Origin: Clostridium_I sp963725425
GTDB lineage: Bacteria > Bacillota > Clostridia > Clostridiales > Clostridiaceae
Length of the DNA: 64,000 nucleotides
NCBI GenBank assembly: GCA_963725425.1
Contig: CAVRYJ010000041.1
Span: 186,001 to 250,000, forward strand
Reading direction: 5' to 3'
Both the position numbers and the translations under genes were made by a program. The notes under the pieces are model-generated. The model searched no databases, had not been told where the DNA came from, and worked only from the letters and a program-made list of their open reading frames with translations. Shown one piece after another: positions 17,108 through 27,544 of this stretch. Every line of letters starts with the position of its first letter. Position 1 is the stretch's first letter.

Positions 17108-18592
17108 ATGGGCAAAAGAATAAAATTTAGTCATTCCTTATTTTATACTTTTTTAATTTTTTCACTTTGTTTTTTTTACTCAGGAAGTAGTGTAAAAGCA
17201 GATATTTCCACTACAGCAGAAATAGGCGTTACTTATAACACACACGTCCAAAACATAGGTTGGCAATCTTTCGTAAGTGATGGAGCTGAAGCAGGAACAG
17301 TTGGTAAATCCTTAAGATTAGAAGCATTAAACATTAAATTAGATAATGCGCCATCTGGTGCGAAAATAGATTACCAGGTCCATGTACAAGGAATAGGGTG
17401 GCAGCCTTGGGTAAGTGACGGAGCTGAAGCAGGAACAAGTGGTAAGGCTTTACGGGTTGAAGCCATTAGAATTAAACTAGAAAATTTACCCGATTATTCT
17501 ATTCAATACCAAGCACAGGTACAAAGTGTAGGCTGGCAACCTTTCGTAAGTGATGGAGATGAAGCTGGTACTAATGGAAAAAGTTTAAGGCTTGAAGCCA
17601 TAAAAATAAAGATAGTGCCTAAGGTAACTTCCATAAGCTTAAATAAAAGTTCAGATACCTTAAATGTTAGGGATACAGATACATTAACAGCAAACATAAG
17701 CCCAACAAATGCGTCAAGTGCAATTTTAAATTGGAAATCCTCCAATTTAAAAGTAGCAACAGTTGACAGTACAGGTAAAATAATTGCAGTAGGTGCTGGC
17801 AATTGCACAATAACTGCGAAAACAGAAGATAATAAAATTTCAGCAAGTTCTATTGTAACTGTAAATGATCCTATAGTAACTTTTAAAGATAACAACTTGG
17901 AACAACTTGTTAGAAAGACTATAAATAAGCCAATAGGTGATTTATTTCAAGATGATGTTGCAGATATTACAGATTTAGATTCAGAGAATTATGGTAATAC
18001 AATAAAAGATCTAAGTGGCATAGAAAATTTAGTTAATTTAACTAGTATTGAACTTAATGATAATGAAATAAGCGATATTAGTGGCTTAAAATCCTTAACT
18101 AACTTAAAGGTTGTTTATCTAAATCATAATGAAATAAGTGATATAAGCGTTTTTAGAAATTTACCTGAGTTACAATACCTTGAACTAGGTAACAACAAAA
18201 TAAGCGATATAAGCATAATAACCAGCTTACCTAATTTAACTCACCTTGAGTTAGGCAACAATAAAATAACTGATATAAGTGCTATAAAAGGTTTAACCAA
18301 ACTACAATACCTTAATTTGTATAACAACCAAATAAGTGATATAAATTCAATAAAAGGTTTGACTAATTTACAATATATGGACTTATATAACAATCAAATA
18401 ATCGATATAGGTGCAATAAACAGCTTAACTAATTTATCCGAACTTATTCTAGGTGAGAACAAAATAAGCGATGTAAGTTCAATAAGAAGCTTAACTAATT
18501 TAAACTATCTTGACCTAAGTGATAATCAAATAAGTGATACTGATATACAAACATTAAAAAATGTTTTACCTAACGTTAGTATAGGCTTTTAG
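17108..18592 (+). CDS. Secreted ChW / Ig-like / leucine-rich-repeat surface protein
   Basis: The 494-residue protein has an N-terminal signal peptide (to about residue 33). Three clostridial hydrophobic-W repeats follow at about 40-75, 82-120 and 130-168, each with the pattern xGWQxxVSDGxEAGTxGKxLRxEA. Next is a bacterial Ig-like (Big_2) domain at about 174-256 (VTSISLNKSS, ISPTNASS, WKSSNLKVATVD, GAGNCTITA). From about 265 to the end there are eight or so leucine-rich repeats of 22 residues with the bacterial consensus LTNLxxLxLxxNxISDISx, like internalins. ChW repeats are known mainly from C. acetobutylicum and relatives and are thought to act in surface binding. No sortase motif or S-layer domain is seen, so ChW repeats may be its anchor. 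Confidence 0.92.
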   Translation: MGKRIKFSHSLFYTFLIFSLCFFYSGSSVKADISTTAEIGVTYNTHVQNIGWQSFVSDGAEAGTVGKSLRLEALNIKLDNAPSGAKIDYQVHVQGIGWQPWVSDGAEAGTSGKALRVEAIRIKLENLPDYSIQYQAQVQSVGWQPFVSDGDEAGTNGKSLRLEAIKIKIVPKVTSISLNKSSDTLNVRDTDTLTANISPTNASSAILNWKSSNLKVATVDSTGKIIAVGAGNCTITAKTEDNKISASSIVTVNDPIVTFKDNNLEQLVRKTINKPIGDLFQDDVADITDLDSENYGNTIKDLSGIENLVNLTSIELNDNEISDISGLKSLTNLKVVYLNHNEISDISVFRNLPELQYLELGNNKISDISIITSLPNLTHLELGNNKITDISAIKGLTKLQYLNLYNNQISDINSIKGLTNLQYMDLYNNQIIDIGAINSLTNLSELILGENKISDVSSIRSLTNLNYLDLSDNQISDTDIQTLKNVLPNVSIGF

Positions 18593-18708
18593 TTAAAACT
18601 TTTTAATTTTATGGGTGAAATTTACTAAACTGTACAATTAGTGTAAAGTTTTATAAAATAAGGATTTACCCTAATTGTACCTTAACCAATAATGTACAGA
18701 GGTAATTA

Positions 18709-20396
18709 CTAATTATTTTTCAATAAATATACTCTTGTTTCATAAGGTTTCAATTCAAATGACCTTATATTAACTTCACTATTTATTTTATAATTTCCAA
18801 TAAGAAATTGCTGAGAACTATACTTTATATCTTCTGGTAAATCAAATGCAGAAATTTTATCTGTAAAATTACATATTACAAGAAGCTTTTCTTCTCCTAA
18901 AGTTCTTGTGTAAACATATAGCTCTTGGTTATCTTCAAGAATTAAATCGTAAATTCCATATACTATTATTTCGTTTTTTTGCGAAGATTAATTAATTGTT
19001 TATAATAATTAAAGATAGAACCTAGTTCTTCTAATTGAGATTTTACATTGATTTTCTTATAATTTGGATTCACCTTAATCCAAGGTGTTCCAGTTGTGAA
19101 TCCTGCATTTTTACTATCATCCCACTGCATAGGTGTTCGAGCGTTATCTCTGCTCCTTGCATGAATTGCTGCCATTATTGATATTTGTTTTTTGCCTTTG
19201 ATAGCTACTTGCTCCTTATAAGCATTTAAAGTCTCAATGTCTTTATAATCTTCTATAGACTCAAAAGCCACATTAGTCATACCAATCTCTTCGCCTTGGT
19301 AAATATATGGAGTACCTTGCATCATATGAAGACAAGTCGCTAGCATCTTCGCTGACGTTTTCCAGTATTTTTTATCATTGCCAAAACGTGAAACTACTCT
19401 AGGCTGATCATGATTATTCCAGTATAGACTATTCCAGCCACCATTTTCTAATCCTTTTTGCCATTTAGTCATGACTTTTTTTAGTTGAATTAATTCAAAG
19501 GGAGCATAACTCCATTTACCATCTTCACCATTTCCAAGGTTCATATGTTCAAATTGAAAAACCATGTTAAGCTCATTTCTGTTTTCATTAGCATATTGCA
19601 TAGCTTCTTCTGTATTAACTTCTGGTGTTTCTCCTACAGTAATTAAGTCATATTTTGATAATACTTCTTTATTCATTTCTTTTAAAAATTCATTAACTCT
19701 TGGCCCATTAATAGAATATGGAGTGAAATCTCCGTAAAGATGTCCTTCACTTGTTTTTCCATCAGGGAACCTCTGATCTTTAGAAATAAAGTTGATAACA
19801 TCCATTCTAAATCCATCAATTCCTTTGTCCAGCCACCATTTCATTATTTTATATACTTCGTTTCGCACCATTTTATTTTCCCAGTTTAAATCGGGCTGTT
19901 TTTTAGAAAATAAATGAAGAAAATACATAGCTGTGTTCTTATCATATTCCCAAGCAGACCCACCAAAACTACACCCCCAGTTATTTGGAGGCTGTCCATC
20001 TATTCCGTTTTTCCATATATAATAGTCCCTATATTTATTATTTTTAGATTTTTTGCTCTCTAAAAACCATTTATGCTCATCAGAAGTATGATTTATAACT
20101 AAATCAATCATGATTTTTATGTCACTTTCATGAGCCTTTTGAAGTAGCTGATCGAAATCTTTCATGCTACCAAACTCTGTCATAATATCTTGATAATCAC
20201 TTATATCATATCCGTTATCATCATTTGGAGATTTGTAAATTGGGGAAAGCCATAAGCAATCAATACCAAGTTCTTTTAGATAGTCTAAGTTCTGAGTGAT
20301 TCCTACCAAATCACCTATGCCATCTCCATTACTATCTTTAAAACTTCTTGGATAAATTTGATATACAACACTTTCTTTCCACCAAGCTTTATTCAT
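18709..20396 (-). pseudogene. malL: GH13 oligo-1,6-glucosidase / alpha-glucosidase, frame-broken near the C-terminus
   Basis: It cleaves alpha-glucosidic bonds of short oligosaccharides in the cytosol. GH13 residues are all present: LVINHTSDEH, nucleophile Asp199 in DGFRMDVINF, acid Glu256 in VGETPE and Asp330 in NNHDQPR. Val after the nucleophile is typical of alpha-1,6-active enzymes. The main frame stops at 18966 after LRKKTK, but the other frame continues EIIVYGIYDL to YLLKNN and stops at 18709, giving the normal length of about 562. The break lies in a run of seven T (18974-18980 on the plus strand); eight would restore the frame. It is the last gene of a minus-strand group with LacI, GH130 and DUF1861. 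Confidence 0.85.
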
Positions 20397-20529
20397 ACTA
20401 ATGCCTCCATTATTTTTTATAGTTGAATTCGATTACATGCAAATTTACAATAACATTATATTTTTTGCATTAGTTTTATAACATGGGGAGTATACTTCTT
20501 TAATTAAAGTATACTACTTTTGCAAATAA

Positions 20530-21544
20530 TCAATGAGAGTTTAACTTTATGTTTGAAACTGAAGTTCTCTCAACCATATTGACAGGGATGGAAATATCAA
20601 TATATGGTTCTTCGGGATGATTGATTCTGTAATTTAAAAGTTCTATAGCTGTATTTCCAAATGTGGAGAAATCGGTATAAACACAAGTCATGGGTGGAGT
20701 AGCAAGTTTTGTAAAATCAGTATTGTCGAAACAAATTATTGATATATCATCAGGTACTTTAAAGCCATTTGAATTATAATAAAGGCTTAAAAGGAATCCA
20801 TAGCCTGAATTTGCACAAAACCATGACGTAGGATGTTTCGTTAGACTTTTAAGTTTTTCAAAAACATCGTCTTTTTCTTCTATAATTTTTGTTATTGCAA
20901 AATTGTTGTTTAATTTTATATTATTTTTTCTTAGGGCACGTAGATAGCCTTCCCATCGCTCTTCGTAACTTGGAGAAAAATTAATATCACCTATGAAGCC
21001 AATATTTCTATGATTATGGTGAATAAGGTAGTCTACTGCGGTATAAGCACCATATTTATTTTTAGCTACAACACAATCACAATTTACATTTGGAGAATGA
21101 TAGTCCACTATTACTGTAGGAATTTTATAAGATAATAATTTATTTATATAATCATCAGTTAAGTGTGACATAATTATAATACCATCTACAGAGTTATTTG
21201 ATATAGTTTTAGGTATATCAAGTGAATTCAGAGAATAATCATCTATCAGAATGCACATATAAATTGACATTAGATTGTTTTAATTTATTTTCTATGCTTA
21301 AATAAATTTGTCCAAAAAATTCTTTCTTTGATAAAGCAAAACGTGAAGCTATTAAAGCATAATGCTTGATCTTATCGTCTTTAGCCTTATTTTCGTTATA
21401 ATTATAACCAATTTCGATTGCCTTATTAATTACAAGTTGCCTTGTTGAATCACTTATGCCTGATTTCCCTGAAAGGGCACGGGATACCGAATTTTTAGAA
21501 ATATTAAGTTCATTTGCTATATCCTGCATAACACTTTTTTTCAT
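20530..21544 (-). pseudogene. LacI-family transcriptional regulator, frame-broken
   Basis: The N-terminal part (21239-21544) has the LacI helix-turn-helix and hinge (MQDIANELNISKNSVSRALSGKSGIS). It runs off frame at LYVHSDR. The rest (from about 21257 to 20530) has the sugar-binding core (VDGIIIMSHL, RNIGFIGD, SIICFDNTDF, YTDFSTFGNTAIELL). The two overlap at 21239-21270, where one base is gained or lost. Together they give about 337 residues, the usual LacI size. It would repress the adjoining oligosaccharide genes, releasing DNA on binding a sugar. Candidate operators with a TAACGTTA core or AAACG-N4-CGGTTT stand before the DUF1861 genes and the importer. Confidence 0.82.
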
Positions 21545-21566
21545 AATTACCTCTTAAATATACAAT

Positions 21567-22618
21567 TTATTTTAATGAGTCTATAACATCTTTAAGTTCA
21601 AATTGTGCATATGCCATAGAATCATCAGATACTCCATAATACATACTAATAATACCATTATTAATAGATGTACCACAAGAGAAAACAACATTACCAAAAA
21701 ATCCTTTTGTCTCATATTTCGTAATAGGTTCAAGGATAGGTTTATTACTTCTTCCTATAATTTTGGAAGGATCATTTATATCCAAAAGCAAGGCGCCCAT
21801 GCAATATCTTTCATCTTCATCTACACCGTGGTAAAACTCAAGCCATCCGAATTCAGTTTTTAAAGGGGGGAGCCTGCTCCTATCTTTTTACAATCCCATT
21901 TTCCATCTCTTGTTTCGATAAGTATTTTATGATTACCCCAATGTAAAAGATCTGTAGACTCTGAAATCCATATTTCAGGATTTCCTATACTTGAGGAAAT
22001 GGGCCTGTTTAATGCATAATATTTACCATTTATTTTTTCTGGAAAAAGTGCAACATCTTTATTTTCTGTCGAAAATATTATACCTAAATCTTTGACTTTT
22101 TTAAAATCATCTGTCTTAGAAAGCATAACAACGATTCCGAATTTTGAAACAGAGCTGTAAGCTATGTAATAAGAATCATCTATTTTTGTAACTCTAGGAT
22201 CTTCGATTCCATATGTTTCATATTTGTTACTAGGAAATATGAATGGGTTTTCATCAACTTTAAAGTGTTTTCCATCTGTGCTTCTTGCAATCCTTAGATG
22301 AGAGATAGAAGTTAGATATTCAAAAGCTGAACTGCTGTCTTTTCTATGGATAGCTCTTGAATCACTAAAATCATAATTTGCATCATTTGTTTTAATAGTT
22401 TTTATTTTCAAATCAAGATTGTCATCCAAAAAAGGAACTTTGATACTTTTATTATCCTTGTTAATAGGACGTTCTGCTATTCTAAGGATAAGAATAGTTT
22501 CGCCATTTAATATGGTAACTCCTGCATTGAAAGCGCCTATAACCTCAAAATCTTTTCTTGACGCTAGGACGCTTTTGGGAGTTATTATAGGATTTTTAAT
22601 ATATCTATCAATATTCAT
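21567..22618 (-). pseudogene. GH130 glycoside phosphorylase (beta-mannoside type), frame-broken
   Basis: GH130 enzymes split beta-1,4-mannosyl links with phosphate, giving mannose-1-phosphate. The N-terminal frame (252 residues) has the family marks IGAFNAGVTILNGETILILR, HLRIARSTDGKHF, YGIEDPRVTKID with the catalytic Asp region, and KIGAGSP. It stops at 21860. The other frame continues PLKTEFGWLEFYHGVDEDERYCMGALLLD to the end at 21567. The break is in six G (21865-21870, plus strand); seven would restore 350 residues, the family norm. Its ATG touches the stop of the upstream DUF1861 gene, so they are co-transcribed. Exact acceptor (glucose, mannan oligomer or N-glycan core) cannot be told. 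Confidence 0.83.
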
Positions 22619-23559
22619 TAAATACTTCCTTTCTTATTATTTTTCATAAAATCAACAAATGGGTTGTCTATTTCAATAATTTGTGATTCAGTGTCACTTA
22701 CACCTGTATAAAGAGAAGCTTTTTTATCATTAAGTACTATACCACCACTAAATATAACGTCATTTAAGTCAGGTCTTTTGCTTTCTCCTGGCAGGAAATC
22801 ACTTCTTTCTGCTAAAATTTTAACATCAGAATATTCAAATGTTTCAGTGTTAAAAACAAATGACATTGAGTAATAGTGAAGGCTTTTATGTTCATCGAAG
22901 CAGGCTATATGACCAAGAACGCCAACATAATCACTAAACAAAGGATATACTGCATTAGTTCCACCCCATTCGGAGTCGTTAAATAGGTTTTTAAGAAGAG
23001 AAGCACTATTTATAATTCCAATACTTAAATGGTCAAGGGTATCTACCTTTGTAAAACCGATTTTGCCTCGTCCACCCTTTTCACCTTGAGGTCTTGAAAA
23101 AACACCTATTTCACTACTGTTAAGTTCAAATATCCTTAAATCTTTCATATTATCAGGACCTATAAAAAATAATTTGAGATGAAAGATATCCGTACCTCTA
23201 TACATTAATGTTCTCCAGGAATGTATATTACCACCAGCAGCATCTTGGAAAGTTTCCACACCACCAATAATAAGTTCATCTTTGATTTTTGTAAAGAAAG
23301 GATCTTGGAGATTAAAAACAGGAGCATCTAGTACATGGCACCAAACATCCTCATATTTTTGAAAAAACATAACTTCAGAAAGCTCACTGTTCCTATCCTC
23401 AACTCTTCCTGCCAGTGTTTCAATGCCATTATCAATAAATGGGGCAGTAATGTTATAGATATCTTTAAAGGATACTCCTCTAAAAGCAAGTTTCCTTGGG
23501 ACTTTTTCATAGTGCTGTTTTCTATAATTTTTAAGAAGTTCTTCACAAGTTAAAGTCAT
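22618..23559 (-). CDS. DUF1861-family protein, copy 1
   Basis: The 313-residue cytosolic protein matches what I know of DUF1861: YNITAPFIDNGIETLAGRVEDR, NLQDPFFTKI, GGRGKIGFTKVD, EWGGTNAVYP, VGVLGHIACFDE and KRPDLNDVIFSGGI. The arrangement of short repeating blades resembles a five-bladed propeller like GH130, but no reaction has been assigned to the family as far as I know. A near-identical paralogue lies at 28923-29864. It is the first gene of the minus-strand group and overlaps the GH130 start by one base, so a role in the same glycan pathway is likely. AGGTGTAATTATA precedes the ATG. No frame damage. Confidence 0.85.
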   Translation of the reverse strand: MTLTCEELLKNYRKQHYEKVPRKLAFRGVSFKDIYNITAPFIDNGIETLAGRVEDRNSELSEVMFFQKYEDVWCHVLDAPVFNLQDPFFTKIKDELIIGGVETFQDAAGGNIHSWRTLMYRGTDIFHLKLFFIGPDNMKDLRIFELNSSEIGVFSRPQGEKGGRGKIGFTKVDTLDHLSIGIINSASLLKNLFNDSEWGGTNAVYPLFSDYVGVLGHIACFDEHKSLHYYSMSFVFNTETFEYSDVKILAERSDFLPGESKRPDLNDVIFSGGIVLNDKKASLYTGVSDTESQIIEIDNPFVDFMKNNKKGSI

Positions 23560-23592
23560 TATAATTACACCTCGAATTCTTTAATTTTATCC

Positions 23593-23621
23593 ATTGTCCC
23601 ATGAATCACAATTTGAGTCAA
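23593..23621 (-). promoter_or_regulatory. Promoter of DUF1861 copy 1 with upstream TAACGTTA palindrome
   Basis: On the minus strand TTGACT (23616-23621), 17 bases, GACAAT (23593-23598). Just upstream is the palindrome ATAACGTTAT (23627-23636). The same layout precedes the second DUF1861 gene. Confidence 0.65.
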
Positions 23622-23643
23622 TAGAAATAACGTTATAAAATAA

Positions 23644-23708
23644 AAATAATTATAATAGTAATGTTAAATAATTATAATAGTAATGTTAAATAAAATAATT
23701 ATAATAGT
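23644..23708. repeat. Tandem 22-bp AT-rich repeat
   Basis: A 22-base unit (AAATAATTATAATAGTAATG plus TT) stands twice head to tail at 23644-23665 and 23666-23687, with a partial third copy at 23692-23708. It lies between the divergent DUF1861 and importer promoters. No spacers, so not CRISPR. Confidence 0.75.
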
Positions 23709-23755
23709 TAGACACCTGTTACATAAGACCTATAAGATAAAATTACAAATACTGA

Positions 23756-23784
23756 TTGACATTACAAAAAATATATGACATACT
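23756..23784 (+). promoter_or_regulatory. Promoter of the oligosaccharide importer operon
   Basis: TTGACA (23756-23761), 17 bases, CATACT (23779-23784). About 15 bases downstream is an imperfect dyad GAAAACGAATACGGTTT (about 23798-23814), of the kind bound by LacI or CcpA regulators. Confidence 0.6.
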
Positions 23785-23858
23785 TTAGTCATTCAATGAA
23801 AACGAATACGGTTTAATATTATAAATTCTGTAATGTTACTAAGAGGTGAGGTTATGTT

Positions 23859-24791
23859 ATGAACGAATTTCAAAATTTTGGAAAACAGAAAAAAATACAA
23901 TATCTTCTTAATATTAAGAAACGAAAAAAATTCAGTCCAGGCTATTTGTATGTATGTCCTTGGTTTATAGTATTTTTAATTTTTGGATTAGTACCAATAA
24001 TAATGAGCTTAGTAATGAGTTTTATGGATTGGCCAACAATAGGGCAAGCTACATTTATTGGATTCAAGAATTTCACAGATTTGATTAGTGATAAAGATTT
24101 TATAAGTTCACTAATAATTACAGCAAGATTTGCAATTGTTTCCGTCCCACTTGGGATAATTACATCACTAGCGATAGCTTCAGTTATGATTTCTAAAATT
24201 AAAGGCATTGGTTTGTATAGAACAATATATTATTTGCCAGCGATTGTTTCAGGAGTAGCAATAGGAATAATATGGAAATGGATATTAAACCAAAACAATG
24301 GGCTTATTAATAATTTTCTTTTAGTATTTGGAATACATGGCCCTGCCTGGTTAAATGATCCTAATTGGGTGCTTCCATCTTATATTCTAATAGGTCTTTG
24401 GGGTGCAGGTGCTGGAATGCTTACATATATTGTAGCTTTAAATGATGTTCCACAGGATTTATATGAAGCTGCAAAGGTTCAGGGAGCAGGAAAACTAACT
24501 ATACTATTTAAGATAACTCTTCCTATGATTAGACCAATACTATATTACAATCTTATCATGGGCATTATAGGAGCATTCCAAAAATTCAATGATGCATATA
24601 TATTAGGCGGGGCAGGAGGCCAAGGAAACTTTATCCTCTTGGAAATATACAATACCGCTTTTAAGTATTATAAAATGGGATATGCTTGTGCTATGTCTTG
24701 GGTATTCGTGATTATTATAATGCTTATAACATTGTTTGTAATAAGATTTACGGATTTCTGGAAGTACGGAAATGAACAAAGTGAGGGTTAA
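23859..24791 (+). CDS. Carbohydrate ABC transporter permease, MalF/UgpA type
   Basis: The 310-residue inner-membrane protein has six hydrophobic helices. Its cytoplasmic loop YEAAKVQGAGKLTILFKITLPMIRP is the EAA motif that docks the ATPase. It forms the channel with the next permease for an imported oligosaccharide (CUT1 family). It is the first gene of the operon; the next start follows three bases after its stop. An extended N-terminal tail of about 35 charged residues precedes helix 1. The operon has no sugar-specific mark, but the flanking GH130, DUF1861 and GH13 genes suggest beta-mannosides or mixed gluco-manno-oligosaccharides. Confidence 0.9.
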   Translation: MNEFQNFGKQKKIQYLLNIKKRKKFSPGYLYVCPWFIVFLIFGLVPIIMSLVMSFMDWPTIGQATFIGFKNFTDLISDKDFISSLIITARFAIVSVPLGIITSLAIASVMISKIKGIGLYRTIYYLPAIVSGVAIGIIWKWILNQNNGLINNFLLVFGIHGPAWLNDPNWVLPSYILIGLWGAGAGMLTYIVALNDVPQDLYEAAKVQGAGKLTILFKITLPMIRPILYYNLIMGIIGAFQKFNDAYILGGAGGQGNFILLEIYNTAFKYYKMGYACAMSWVFVIIIMLITLFVIRFTDFWKYGNEQSEG

Positions 24792-24793
24792 CA

Positions 24794-25707
24794 ATGGATA
24801 AAATAGAATTTTTAAACAAAAAGAGAAAATTGATTTTCTGCTAAACAATGAACAATCCAATAGGAATAGAAGGCAAATTTTAAAGAATATTATTAAGCAT
24901 ATATTGCTTATTATTGTAGCGGTTTCAATGATAGCTCCATTTTTTTGGATGATTTCAACTTCTCTTAAAACTAACAGTAATGTTTTTACAATTCCTCCTC
25001 AGTGGATACCGAATCCCATTGAGTGGAAAAATTATATAAAGGTTTTTCAGGAGGTTCCGTTTTTAAAATTTATTATTAATTCTGTTTTTTATACAGTTTC
25101 TGTCTCAGTGCTTGAGACTTCCGTATCAGTAATAGTAGCTTATGGATTTGTTAGATACAAATTCAAAGGTAAAAGATTTCTATTTCTTTTTTTACTTTCA
25201 ACTATGATGTTACCAAGTCAAGTCACATTAGTGCCAGGATATGTTTTTTGGGCTAAGATGGGTCAATGGATGGGAATTCAATTTATTAACACATATATTC
25301 CATTAATTTTACCGGCCATAGGAGGAAATGCTGCTGAAATATTTTTTATGAATCAGTATTTTCAATCTATATCTAAGTCGTTTTCAGAAGCGGCATATTT
25401 AAATGGAGCCAATAGTTGGAGGATACTTTGGAAGATATATGTTCCAATGTCTGTACCTGCGATTATGACTATACTTATTGGATCCGTCATGGGAACTTGG
25501 AATTCATTTTTAAGTCCATTGATATATTTAAATGATACACAAAAGTTTCCAATTCAGGTTGGATTAGCAATGTTCCAAGGATTATTCCAAACTGATTGGG
25601 CTGTAATGATGGCGGCTACTACACTTTCATTAGTCCCAGTGCTTATACTGTTCTTCTCTCTGCAAAAGTATTTTGTAGGCTCAAATAAGGCGGATGGGAT
25701 AAAATGA
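24794..25707 (+). pseudogene. Carbohydrate ABC transporter permease, MalG/UgpE type, frame break near the start
   Basis: The main frame (seen from an internal ATG at 24904) has six helices and the EAA loop SEAAYLNGANSWRILWKIYVPMSVP of CUT1 permeases. However, an ATG at 24794 with ribosome site GTGAGGG, right after the first permease, reads MDKIEFLNKKRK and then goes out of frame. The downstream frame extends back as IDFLLNNEQSNRNRRQ. One more A in the run at 24826-24829 would join them into about 304 residues. Without it, translation would have to begin inside helix 1 without a ribosome site. The 3' end overlaps the next gene's start (ATGA). Confidence 0.8.
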
Positions 25708-26399
25708 TGTTTAAATTTAATATTTTGCATAAAATAAATTTAATACCTTTTATAATTGCTGTAATCTTGTTTATGGCAGGATATTTGGATTCAGTTGTTC
25801 CTGCACTTGTTAGCAATCAAAATTATATTTCCACGGCAGCTAATGTAATTGATATAAAATTAAATAAAATAGTTTATAAGAATAATGAAATTCAGGTTAG
25901 CAGAATGGGGCAGATAACTTATTTCAATGGTGGTTTAAGGGGTGGTTCAGATAAACAGGGATATATAAATATTGTTAAGAACAAAGTAGTTTTATCATTG
26001 AATGGAAGTAACTATACAATACCAGTGGCTAAATTCAGTGGTGAGATTCAATTTAAAGATAATGTTAAAAATACAATTAGTATGTTCTACATAATGAACA
26101 TAGCATCAATTTTTGTAAAATATTTTGCTACGGCTATTTTTGTTTCAGCTGTTATGATTGTTGTATCTGGAGTACTTGCCAGGAAGCTAAATATTATAAA
26201 GATAGTAATAAAACCACTGTTTTTAAGTTTTGCAATATCAAGTGTAATTACTTTTATCATTTGGTATACGGTTAATTTGAATATTGCCGTACTAAATGGA
26301 ACAAATATATTTATTACATCATTAATATTTGCATTAATCATGCTAAACTATTTTAGACACTCTATGGAAGAACATTATTTAGGAGAAGAGGAGATATAA
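25704..26399 (+). CDS. Membrane protein of unknown function inside the importer operon
   Basis: The 231-residue protein has one helix at about 11-30, then about 95 mostly polar residues predicted outside (VSRMGQITYFNGGLRGG, YTIPVAKFSGEIQF), then three helices at about 127-152, 165-188 and 192-215, and a short acidic C-terminus. I do not recognise the family; it has no EAA loop and is not a standard importer subunit. It overlaps the permease stop by four bases, and its own stop touches the ATPase start, so translation is tightly coupled to both. A role as an accessory or regulatory subunit is inference from position only. Confidence 0.75.
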   Translation: MMFKFNILHKINLIPFIIAVILFMAGYLDSVVPALVSNQNYISTAANVIDIKLNKIVYKNNEIQVSRMGQITYFNGGLRGGSDKQGYINIVKNKVVLSLNGSNYTIPVAKFSGEIQFKDNVKNTISMFYIMNIASIFVKYFATAIFVSAVMIVVSGVLARKLNIIKIVIKPLFLSFAISSVITFIIWYTVNLNIAVLNGTNIFITSLIFALIMLNYFRHSMEEHYLGEEEI

Positions 26400-27503
26400 T
26401 GGCACAAATTACGATAAAAAACTTATACAAGGTTTACGAAAACAAAACATTGGCTATTGATAATTTTAATTTAGAAATAAACAAAAATGAATTCATAGTA
26501 CTTATAGGGCCTTCAGGATGTGGTAAGTCAACCCTTTTGAGAATGATTGCTGGACTTGAGGATATATCTTTTGGAGATTTGATTATAGATGGGAAGGTAA
26601 TGAATAACGTACATGCTAAGGATAGAGGAGTGGCAATGGTTTTTCAAAATTATGCGCTTTATCCACATATGAGTAACTATGATAATATAGGTTTTGGTTT
26701 AAGTAATAAGAAAGTAAAAAAAAATATTATTGATGAAAAAGTAAGGCATGTTGCAGATATGCTGGAACTTAATGATTATCTTTCGAAAAAAACCAAGTGA
26801 ACTCTCAGGTGGACAGAGGCAAAGAGTTGCACTTGGAAGAGCGATGGTTCAGGATTCCAAAATATTTTTGATGGACGAACCATTATCAAACCTTGATGCA
26901 AAACTAAGAAGTAAAATGAGAATGGAAATATTGACACTTCATAAAAAATTAAATATTACAACTATTTATGTTACCCATGATCAGATTGAAGCCATGACTA
27001 TGGCGGACAAAATTGTAGTTATAGATCAAGGTATTGTTCAGCAGATAGGGACTCCTAAGGAAATTTATTATCATCCTGATAATTTGTTTGTGGCTAGATT
27101 TATTGGGGATCCTGAGATGAATATCATTGAGGGGGAATTAGAAGATGGAAAAATAGTAATTCAGGGTAATATTTTTGAAGTAGGTGAAAAGTATAAAGCT
27201 GTAGTTGCAAATTATAATGAGGACAAAATAACTATTGGGATAAGACCGGAAGATATCAATATTTATACTGATAACAATACTGATAACAATACTGATAACC
27301 TAATAGAATCTAAGATAAAACTTATTGAAATGAGAGGGGATTACTCGGTTCTTATTATGAAAGCCTTAAATACAGAGTTTCATGCAAAAGTGCCATCTTA
27401 TCTTGACCTTAAAATAAATGACACCATTTATTTAAGTATAAACATGGATAAAGCTTATTTATTCAGTACCGAAAATGGTTTAAATATTATGAAATATGTA
27501 TAG
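26399..27503 (+). pseudogene. Sugar ABC transporter ATPase (MsmX/UgpC type), frame-broken
   Basis: It would power the importer. Walker A is in GPSGCGKSTLLRM, the Q-loop in MVFQNYALYPHM, the signature in LSGGQRQRVALGRAMV and Walker B in IFLMDEPLSNLD, followed by the switch His in YVTHDQ and a C-terminal TOBE regulatory domain. The first frame ends LSKKTK at 26800. The second carries on with PSELSGGQRQ. A run of seven A (26786-26792) should be six to give one protein of about 367 residues, the usual length. A short triplet-like repeat (ACTGATAACAAT) near 27267-27299 adds a DNNTDNNTDN stretch in the C-terminal domain. Confidence 0.87.
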
Positions 27504-27544
27504 TATTTAGATGTTTTGTAAAATAAAATTTGGGAGGATTTACA

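Noticed and set aside
23644..23708. Tandem repeat considered as a CRISPR array
   Set aside because: Units follow each other with no spacers, and no cas genes are in the window.
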